11,399 bases of DNA from Chryseobacterium gleum (GTDB lineage Bacteria > Bacteroidota > Bacteroidia > Flavobacteriales_C > GCA-002722245). The stretch covers positions 1 to 11,399 of the forward strand of contig CAMDPJ010000061.1 of NCBI GenBank assembly GCA_945903925.1. The letters run 5' to 3'. The translations under genes and the position numbers were made by a program. A model generated the notes under the pieces. That model saw only the letters and a program-made list of their open reading frames with translations, was not told where the DNA came from and did no database searches. Positions 6,778 to 11,399 of this stretch are shown here, piece by piece. Numbering within the stretch: the stretch's first letter is position 1; the number at the start of each line of letters is the position of its first letter.

Positions 6778-8166
6778 TTACTTTTTACTAGCAAATAATT
6801 GTGGTGTAAAGGTAGCTTGAAGGTAAGTCCAGTACGATAAATAACTAGAGCTACCCGCATTTATAAACTCCATTGATTTGCTAGCTTTCAAAGCCGATAC
6901 ACCTAAATCAATTTTAGTATACCCATTTGGATAATAAGTCAAATTTAAATCGCTTTCGAAGCCTAAATAATTACTTGGAGCGTAAGTTTTATAATAAGCC
7001 AAATTTTGAGAATAGAACAAATGATGCCTAAGTGCAATTTTCAGTTTACTCTTAATTATTTTACTTAATTCTAAGTAGGGATCAATCAATCCGAAATCGA
7101 CTGAAGAACCTGCAAAACCGTTGGCAAAATATTCCATAGTACCGTTAAAAGCATGCGCTACGCCATAAGGATATTGAAAAGCACGATCATAAACATCGGC
7201 TTTAGCGCTATTGCCACTTTTAAATTCGGCACCAAGCAACAGCTTAAAATATTTTAGAGCATAACTTCCTTCTGCATGATAGTAAAATGCCGATAATCTT
7301 TTGCCCACATTATTGTGTCCCCATTGAATGAAACCCATCGCCACAGCATCTAGCTTTTTATGTTGGTATTTTAATCGTCCGCCATTGGTGTATCTAAAAT
7401 TTTGATGCGCACCATTTTTACCATATTGAAAACCTTCATAATAATTGGTAGTGCTAAAAATCAATTTTTCGTTTTTCGATTTCAATTGCAGGTAACCCAC
7501 CAAAAGGGATTTGTAATTATTGAAACCTACCGGACTGAAATTGGTGAAATAATTTCCTTCTGTAGTTTGATTCCAAGCAAACAACAATTGCGATTCAATA
7601 GTGCCTTTCTTATAAATCAATTTAGCTGCATCGTGCGTACCACCATTATTTCGCCAGTCATTTTGTGCAAACAAGCGACTGTTATCCAACATAAATTTCT
7701 GCTTACCAATTCTTAAAGAAAGATGCTCATTGAAAAATGGCTCTGCCCAAGCTTCAAACACCTGAATTGTTCCAGCGTTAGATCTTGGGTCGGAGGCTCC
7801 AAAAGTGCGTATATCCTGCATAGATAATACAGCCGCAAATCTTTTCTTTTTGACTTCGAAATTCAATCGCGCACGATGAGATGTAAATAAGGCTGCTAAA
7901 CTGGTGTCATTTCTTAATTGACGAAAACCATTGGGCAATTCAACGCGCGGGCGGTATTCTAAGGATACTTTTAAAGATGTTGAAGTGGTGTCGGTTGGAG
8001 GAAAGGCTACCGAATTTAAATTGCAAATCAGCTTTGATCCTAATAATGAATCATCTATTCGAACAGGGACTTTAGAACTATCAACCTGCCCATAAGTCAA
8101 TGCGCTGAATAAAGATATTATAAGGAATAAGCCCTTACTTTTTTCTGACTTAATTTTTGTTTTCAT
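6778..8166 (-). CDS. Outer-membrane porin, alginate-export-like beta-barrel
   Basis: A 462-residue protein with a Sec signal peptide (MKTKIKSEKSKGLFLIISLFSALTYG, cleavage before Gln27) and a mature part of alternating hydrophobic and polar strands typical of an outer-membrane barrel, ending in a short aromatic-containing stretch. The opening SLEYRPRVELPNGFRQLRND, then FTSHRARLNFEVKKKRFAAVLSMQDIRTFG and LRIGKQKFMLDNSRLF, are the pattern of the alginate-export family, whose name says little about substrate. It is the first long gene of the operon and is tied to the PstS-like gene by a 1-nt gap, so I infer that it lets the transporter's anion through the outer membrane, as OprP/OprO do for phosphate. 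A 36-codon Cys-rich ORF ends 49 nt upstream. Confidence 0.85.
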   Translation of the reverse strand: MKTKIKSEKSKGLFLIISLFSALTYGQVDSSKVPVRIDDSLLGSKLICNLNSVAFPPTDTTSTSLKVSLEYRPRVELPNGFRQLRNDTSLAALFTSHRARLNFEVKKKRFAAVLSMQDIRTFGASDPRSNAGTIQVFEAWAEPFFNEHLSLRIGKQKFMLDNSRLFAQNDWRNNGGTHDAAKLIYKKGTIESQLLFAWNQTTEGNYFTNFSPVGFNNYKSLLVGYLQLKSKNEKLIFSTTNYYEGFQYGKNGAHQNFRYTNGGRLKYQHKKLDAVAMGFIQWGHNNVGKRLSAFYYHAEGSYALKYFKLLLGAEFKSGNSAKADVYDRAFQYPYGVAHAFNGTMEYFANGFAGSSVDFGLIDPYLELSKIIKSKLKIALRHHLFYSQNLAYYKTYAPSNYLGFESDLNLTYYPNGYTKIDLGVSALKASKSMEFINAGSSSYLSYWTYLQATFTPQLFASKK

Positions 8167-8215
8167 TTTTAGTATACTGATTTAATAGAGTAATAAATAT
8201 TAATTAATTGAATTG

Positions 8216-8326
8216 CTAGTTAAAACAACAGCAGCAAAAACAACATTCTTTATCGGCTGCAAAAACAAAAACACTTGTTTTTGCAGCGACTGAAGACGTT
8301 TTATTATTTATTAAAACTAAATCCAT
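8216..8326 (-). CDS. Candidate cysteine-run leader peptide of the porin-pst operon
   Basis: A 36-codon ORF from ATG 8324-8326 to TAG 8216-8218. Residues 1-27 are ordinary (MDLVLINNKTSSVAAKTSVF, then VFAADKE). Residues 28-36 are CCFCCCCFN, so six of the last nine codons are Cys, using both TGT and TGC. Its ATG lies about 15 nt after the predicted mRNA start and its stop 49 nt before the porin ATG. This is the layout of an attenuation leader: the ribosome would stall at the Cys run when charged Cys-tRNA is scarce and so change expression of the genes behind. Cysteine-run leaders are known in other bacteria such as mycobacteria; I do not know of one described before a Pst-type operon. The caution is that the + strand is a simple A/C/G stretch, so chance is possible. 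Confidence 0.6.
   Translation of the reverse strand: MDLVLINNKTSSVAAKTSVFVFAADKECCFCCCCFN
8231..8287 (-). promoter_or_regulatory. Alternative RNA hairpins inside the leader ORF
   Basis: On the - strand RNA, segment 1 (8287-8275, GCTGCAAAAACAA) pairs perfectly with segment 2 (8268-8256, TTGTTTTTGCAGC) across a 6-nt loop. Segment 3 (8243-8231, TTGTTTTTGCTGC) is a near copy of segment 2 and can pair with segment 1 in 12 of 13 positions. The two structures exclude each other, and segment 3 covers Cys codons 29, 31 and 32. No GC-rich stem with a T-run follows, so any control would act by Rho, by ribosome access or by RNA stability rather than by a classical terminator. Confidence 0.55.
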
Positions 8327-8346
8327 TACTACATAAAATTCGAAGG

Positions 8347-8354
8347 CAAATATA
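8347..8354 (-). promoter_or_regulatory. Bacteroidota -7 promoter element for the leader-porin-pst operon
   Basis: On the - strand the bases read TATATTTG, an exact match to the Bacteroidota -7 consensus TAnnTTTG. No good TTG is seen at the -33 distance, which is common in weak or regulated promoters. Transcription would start near 8341, giving a leader of about 15 nt before the short ORF. I saw no clear Pho box nearby. Confidence 0.55.
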
Positions 8355-8730
8355 GATTAAAGTCTATAAGATTGATAGATTAATTAAAATTAATTTATAA
8401 CATACTGATTTACAGGCGTATTATTTAAAATGCATCTATTAAAATGAAGATTAAGCTATAAAGAAAGAGACTTTTTTATAGTGATTTAATGGGGTGATAA
8501 ATTTACCCTTTACACAGTAAAGATACTTTCACATATTTCTCATTGGGATAATGCATAAAAAGGCAAGCGCCATTTTTAAAACTTGAATGAGTGGTGCGCA
8601 CATTTCTGATGAAACTGCAGGCCAGCCTACACTTCTGCCTAGTAGGCCATTTCGTTTAATAAAACTCTCTGTTGCATAAGCAGCAACATGCAACACAATA
8701 GCACGCTCCTCTGCCAAATCATTAATATAA
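8355..8730. other. Gene-poor stretch between the operon promoter and mobile remnants
   Basis: I find no gene here. A 62-codon open frame on the - strand (8529-8717, TTG start) has no recognisable motif and no start signal. Small inverted repeats (CTATAAA/TTTATAG at 8456-8481 and CTTTAC/GTAAAG at 8508-8522) are too short to call. The 8355-8530 part is very AT-rich, and base composition becomes more even from about 8560, suggesting a junction with inserted DNA. Confidence 0.5.
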
Positions 8731-8731
8731 T

Positions 8732-8809
8732 TGTAAAAAACGGCAAAACAGCCCCCACTTCGTCGGCTGAAATTGCCCCCTTTTTTCGGAGGAAACTGAC
8801 CCCCACCTT
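8732..8809. mobile_element. IS21-type element end with three 23-bp tandem repeats
   Basis: Three repeats start at 8741, 8764 and 8787, exactly 23 nt apart. Each opens with CGG and contains a GCCCCC or ACCCCC block: CGGCAAAACAGCCCCCACTT, CGGCTGAAATTGCCCCCTTT and CGGAGGAAACTGACCCCCAC. Closely spaced terminal repeats of this kind, thought to bind the IstA transposase, are a mark of the IS21 family. The likely outer end is TGTA at 8732. No istA or istB gene and no second end is present, so this is a remnant. Confidence 0.5.
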
Positions 8810-8826
8810 TTTTGTATTTTAATTAC

Positions 8827-8843
8827 CGACTATGCCATAGTCG
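8827..8843. repeat. Perfect 8+1+8 palindrome next to the group II intron 3' end
   Basis: CGACTATG-C-CATAGTCG lies between the IS21-type repeats and domain VI of the intron remnant. It is on the 3'-exon side of the intron, whereas class C introns insert just after a hairpin on the 5' side, so it does not explain the intron's target. It may belong to the IS end. Confidence 0.45.
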
Positions 8844-8861
8844 TATAAAATTAATCAGGAA

Positions 8862-8934
8862 GCCTTTTAGGGACCGCCGTTTCAGCCCTACCCCCTCACA
8901 GAACCGTACGTGAAATTCTCATTTCATACGGCTC
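8862..8934 (-). ncRNA. Group II intron 3' end: domain V and probable domain VI
   Basis: The - strand of 8901-8934 gives a 34-nt domain V that keeps the canonical ends: GAGCCGTATG at the 5' side with the catalytic AGC, and CACGTACGGTTC at the 3' side with its two-nt bulge. The distal stem is closed by a GAGA (GNRA) tetraloop. It is followed by GTGAGGGGGTAGGG and a stem closing on CCCTA near 8866-8870, a plausible domain VI. The branch-point A and the exact 3' splice site are not clear. Domains I to III are not seen in the 700 bases upstream, so the intron is a 3' fragment and cannot splice by itself. Confidence 0.8.
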
Positions 8935-8945
8935 GTATTGTACAA

Positions 8946-9215
8946 TTAAATCGACTTAAATAATTTGCAATGATAGAACATATTTGGATAGTAACTTTTT
9001 ATCATTCTTATCCACGCAAATGCTCTTTTAAAACTTCCTTTAAATCGTCGATACTTTTTCAATACCCATTTTGCCAATCGAAAATGAAAGTGTGTCATTA
9101 ACTCAGCAGCAAAACCACAGAGGTTTACACACACGTCACCACCACAGGATTTAATCAAATTAAAAGTTCGTATGATTTGATGTAAAAAACCAAATATTAG
9201 CAACAACTTATGCAA
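8946..9215 (-). pseudogene. Truncated group II intron maturase (C-terminal fragment)
   Basis: The last 45 or so residues of this frame (RLAKWVLKKYRRFKGSFKRA, then FAWIRMIKSYYPNMFYHCKLF) match the conserved C-terminus of group II intron reverse transcriptase/maturases, in which a basic KYRR-F-KGS-KRA segment is followed by W-R-I and a PN-F-HW-like ending. A complete protein has over 400 residues with the reverse transcriptase domain first. Here everything before about residue 40 is lost or unrecognisable, and the first codon of the open frame is an arbitrary TTG. The stop lies 11 nt before domain V, the right place for an ORF in domain IV, so protein and RNA remnants belong together. Confidence 0.75.
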
Positions 9216-9669
9216 AGTATTTTAACTATATCATCTATGTCGACTAACATCTTGCTTTTTCACGCAGAGAAAAGTAGTTTATATAATGGCGTAGTATGGG
9301 CAATGCGTAAGTTCATCCATAAACCGAACCGTGTTATCCTATTCAATTTGATCGTCCAAATTGTTCATCTCCATTTGGTTGCGATTAGTTGATTTGCTAT
9401 AATCTATTCTACTCTTTTTTATAAAGAAATGAATTATTAATTTGAGTTATTAGCACATTTATTCAATAATTTAAAGAGAATTTGTTGATACGACTCAATT
9501 TTTTGAAGAAGGAGTTTTTTCACTGACCGACATTATGGGAAAGTTATATCCAAATAGAACAAAAAAATAAGATGTTCGTTGAACAGACATTGAAGATGAA
9601 AATCAATAAAAAAAAACTTGGAGATTCCGAAAAGCCTTAAGAGTAGGAAAAATTAAAATATACAAAACT
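9216..9669. other. Stretch before the rhodopsin gene without a recognisable gene
   Basis: I see no gene in these 454 bases. Neither strand gives reverse transcriptase motifs or intron domains that would complete the intron remnant. A 31-codon frame on the + strand (about 9475-9570, containing TQFFEEGVFSLTDIMGKLYP) looks protein-like, lies between stops and has no start; it may be the tail of a deleted gene. The rhodopsin promoter should lie here, but I find no good TAnnTTTG; TTAATTTG near 9437 is one mismatch away and far from the gene. No attC-like hairpin precedes the rhodopsin. Confidence 0.5.
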
Positions 9670-10386
9670 ATGGAACACTTAAAAATTGCCAGCGACAATT
9701 ACGTTGCTTTCACGTTTTTCATCGGAACGATGGCCATGATGGCCGCCTCTGTCTTCTTCTTTTTTGAACTTAACAACACATCTCAAAAATGGAGAACTTC
9801 AGTGCTTGTGTCGGGATTAATTACCTTCATTGCAGCAGTGCACTACTACTACATGAGAGGTTACAATCTTGAGACAGGAGAGTCTCCAACTTTTTTTCGC
9901 TATGTGGATTGGATTCTTACCGTGCCCCTTATGTGTGTTGAATTCTATCTAATTACCAAAAAAGCTGGAGCAAAAATATCCTTACTATGGAAATTGATTT
10001 TTGCTTCCGTTGTAATGCTTGTCACAGGTTATATTGGAGAAACAATCGACAGAGGCAATAGTGTAATGTGGGGAATTATTTCTGGAGCGGCCTACTTCTA
10101 CATTGCCTATTTAATTTGGTTTGGTGAAGTTGCAAAATTGTCTCAGACAGCAGGACCACAAGTTGCCAAAGCAACAAGAGTTTTAGCATGGTTCGTGCTG
10201 GTTGGTTGGGCGATTTATCCACTTGGATATATTTTAGGAACAGATGGAGGATTATTCGGAATTCAATTAGTTTCCGACCCAGCTGCTGCTGCTCATTCAA
10301 TGGATATTGTTTACAACATTGCAGATGCGATTAATAAAATTGGTTTTGGCTTAGTAATTTATTCGCTTTCAAGAGCTGAGGAATAA
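9670..10386 (+). CDS. Proton-pumping rhodopsin (proteorhodopsin-like)
   Basis: A 238-residue seven-helix retinal protein. Helix C RYVDWILTVPLMCVEFYLI (77-95) carries the outward proton-pump triad Asp80, Thr84, Glu91 (proton acceptor, Thr and proton donor; proteorhodopsin 97/101/108). His58 matches the His that pairs with the acceptor. Helix F has GWAIYPLGY (179-187). Helix G has Asp219 and the retinal Lys223 in NIADAINKIGFG. The colour-tuning position (proteorhodopsin 105) is Met88, expected to absorb green light. It would use light to export protons across the inner membrane. Retinal must come from a beta-carotene cleavage enzyme, and no blh gene is in the window. Upstream are mobile remnants and 9 nt downstream an attC-like hairpin, so I infer acquisition by transfer. 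The NDQ sodium-pump and chloride-pump types are excluded by the triad. Confidence 0.96.
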   Translation: MEHLKIASDNYVAFTFFIGTMAMMAASVFFFFELNNTSQKWRTSVLVSGLITFIAAVHYYYMRGYNLETGESPTFFRYVDWILTVPLMCVEFYLITKKAGAKISLLWKLIFASVVMLVTGYIGETIDRGNSVMWGIISGAAYFYIAYLIWFGEVAKLSQTAGPQVAKATRVLAWFVLVGWAIYPLGYILGTDGGLFGIQLVSDPAAAAHSMDIVYNIADAINKIGFGLVIYSLSRAEE

Positions 10387-10394
10387 TTAACCAG

Positions 10395-10531
10395 CCAATA
10401 ACAGCGGCTGCAAGAAATTGGCGGTTCATTGGTTAAATGAACATGTTTGATCGTGATATGACGGATTAATTGGTGGAAGAGACTTTTCGTCTTCGAAACC
10501 CCCAACTTCTTGCAGCCGCTAAACGTTATGG
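10395..10531. repeat. attC-like recombination site (long imperfect hairpin) after the rhodopsin gene
   Basis: The arms AGCGGCTGCAAGAA (10403-10416) and TTCTTGCAGCCGCT (10507-10520) are perfect. The stem continues inward as TTGG/CCAA and GGTT/AACC, interrupted by two single mismatches. Outside the arms lie ATAAC (10398-10402) and GTTAT (10525-10529), also complementary, with unequal spacers (0 and 4 nt). Complementary outer AAC/GTT boxes, unpaired spacers, a long stem with odd bases and about 137 bp length are the design of integron attC sites (known range about 57-141 bp). The outer boxes do not fit strict RYYYAAC/GTTRRRY, and no integrase gene is visible, so another palindromic Bacteroidota repeat remains possible. 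Confidence 0.55.
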
Positions 10532-10574
10532 GTAAGTTTAAGAAACGACACGCAAAAAATAGAATAATAACGGG

Positions 10575-10631
10575 ATGAAAATAAAAATGAAAAATAAAAT
10601 CTTAGTAACAGCACTTTTTCGATTTCTTTAA
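10575..10631 (+). pseudogene. Orphan signal-peptide fragment of 18 codons
   Basis: MKIKMKNKILVTALFRFL then stop. A basic start followed by a hydrophobic run is how secreted proteins and lipoproteins begin, but the frame closes within the hydrophobic core. It sits between the attC-like hairpin and the photolyase-like gene and may be the 5' scar of a deleted gene. It could also be chance or a short leader ORF. Confidence 0.3.
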
Positions 10632-10651
10632 ATAAAATAAGTAAGCGGTAA

Positions 10652-11399
10652 ATGAATTCGAATTTTGAAACAGATTTTAAAACGATATTAGGAAAGCTGG
10701 ATCAGATAGACCCGATAAAATATGGAAGCAGCCGTAACTATATAAATGGCGCAGTAACCTATTTGTCGCCCTACATATCAAGAGGTGTTATCAGCACTAA
10801 GCAAGTTTTGGAAAGTGTTTTAAAAAAAGGGTATAAAATTTCGCAGATAGAATCTTTTGTAAAGGAATTGTGCTGGCGTGATTATTTTCAAAGAGTGGCA
10901 CAGGTAAAAAATATAGATTTAGCTATTAAGCAAGAACAAACGCCCATTGCTAATAATGAAATTTCTTCGTTCATTTTAAACGCTACAACCGGAATTGAAG
11001 GTATTGATAATGCTATCAAACAATTATACGAAACCGGTTATATGCACAATCACTGCAGAATGTACACTGCTTCCTTGGCATGTAATGTTGCGAAATCGCA
11101 TTGGCATCATCCTGCCCAATGGATGTATTATCATTTGTTAGATGGCGATTGGGCAAGCAATGCTTGCAGTTGGCAGTGGGTTGCTGGTGCTAACAGTAGT
11201 AAAAAATATTACACCAATCAAGAAAACATCAACAAATACACCCACACAAATCAACGTAACACTTATCTGGATAAAAGTTATGAAGAGATTGAGGCAATGC
11301 AATCACCCACAGCATTAATGGATACACAAAAATTTATTCTTTCATTGGATTTGCCAGAAACATCTCACATACTATTTACTCCCGGGCTACCTACATTCA
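10652..11399 (+). CDS. Photolyase/cryptochrome-type FAD-binding protein (5' part, runs off the window)
   Basis: 249 codons from ATG 10652 with no stop before the window end. The N-terminus goes straight into the FAD-binding domain of the photolyase/cryptochrome family: YGSSRNYINGAVTYLSPYIS (RN, then LSPY-SRG, about residues 24-45), then ELCWRDYFQRV, then GYMHNHCRMYTASLACNVA and the strongly conserved HLLDGDWASNACSWQWVAGA with KYYTNQENINKY. The Rossmann antenna-binding domain that starts a normal photolyase is missing. I recall a Bacteroidota family with this shape, FAD domain first and a different C-terminal part, so this is probably not truncation. It would repair UV damage or sense blue light. 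Placed 265 nt after the rhodopsin, it makes a light-related pair. CDS continues beyond 11399. Confidence 0.9.
   Translation, partial: MNSNFETDFKTILGKLDQIDPIKYGSSRNYINGAVTYLSPYISRGVISTKQVLESVLKKGYKISQIESFVKELCWRDYFQRVAQVKNIDLAIKQEQTPIANNEISSFILNATTGIEGIDNAIKQLYETGYMHNHCRMYTASLACNVAKSHWHHPAQWMYYHLLDGDWASNACSWQWVAGANSSKKYYTNQENINKYTHTNQRNTYLDKSYEEIEAMQSPTALMDTQKFILSLDLPETSHILFTPGLPTF

Noticed and set aside
6777..6860. Longer N-terminus for the PstS-like protein
   Set aside because: It would overlap the porin gene by 83 nt and hide the lipoprotein signal; the extra residues read as porin sequence in another frame.
8221..8245. CAACAGCAGC stretch on the + strand as a Gln/Asn-coding repeat
   Set aside because: No + strand frame around it is open with a start. 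The - strand reading as Cys codons after a promoter is the supported one, though low complexity remains a caveat.
8167..8420. Pho box upstream of the pst-like operon
   Set aside because: I found no pair of direct repeats with the usual 11-bp spacing; the region is AT-rich and any partial match is not convincing.
8529..8717. 62-codon open frame on the - strand (TTG start)
   Set aside because: No recognisable motif, no ATG, no promoter, and it lies in a junction region beside mobile remnants. It is most likely a chance frame.
8827..8843. Terminator-type target hairpin of a class C group II intron
   Set aside because: The palindrome lies on the 3'-exon side of the intron end, not on the 5' side where class C introns need it, and domain V is of the longer type.
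9210..9392. 60-codon + strand frame with WAMRKF, at first resembling a maturase piece
   Set aside because: It is on the strand opposite to the intron remnant and shows no further match to the maturase family.

Overview
The window is AT-rich and looks like a piece of a Bacteroidota chromosome, probably from an aquatic, light-exposed member. The signs are a transketolase split into half-genes, an upstream element matching the phylum's TAnnTTTG promoter type, an ECF sigma/membrane-protein gene pair of the kind common there, a proton-pump rhodopsin with Met at the colour-tuning site, and a photolyase-like FAD protein whose FAD domain comes first. I cannot fix the genus.

Left part (1-3090, + strand): 1-496 holds no convincing gene. 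It is followed by the C-terminal subunit of a split transketolase (497-1450), whose N-terminal partner is not directly upstream. Next comes a compact trio: ECF sigma factor, single-pass membrane protein (anti-sigma candidate) and secreted Spy/CpxP-like helical protein. A strong intrinsic terminator ends it at 3047-3088. A nested palindromic intergenic element lies at 3131-3240.

Middle part (3296-8354, - strand): one tightly packed operon reads leftward as short ORF - outer-membrane porin - PstS-like lipoprotein - PstC - PstA - PstB, with gaps or overlaps of a few bases between the ABC genes. phoU is absent. The first element had escaped notice because it is short: a 36-codon ORF (8216-8326) ending in two Cys, Phe, four Cys, Phe, Asn, preceded by a good -7 element with a predicted mRNA start only about 15 nt upstream. 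Its RNA holds two mutually exclusive 13-nt pairings, one of which uses the Cys codons. This looks like a cysteine-sensing leader peptide. Together with changed anion-pocket residues in the PstS-like protein and the missing phoU, it suggests that this 'phosphate' transporter may import sulfate or another sulfur oxyanion under cysteine control. That is a hypothesis.

Right part (8355-11399): a scrapyard of mobile DNA. It has three 23-bp tandem repeats typical of an IS21-type end (8741-8809), and the 3' end of a group II intron on the - strand (a textbook 34-nt domain V at 8901-8934, just after a truncated maturase C-terminus). Then comes a light island: a DTE-type outward proton-pump rhodopsin (9670-10386), an attC-like long imperfect hairpin 9 nt after its stop (10395-10531), an orphan signal-peptide fragment, and the start of a photolyase/cryptochrome-type FAD protein running off the window end. 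The hairpin makes the rhodopsin gene look like an integron-style cassette.
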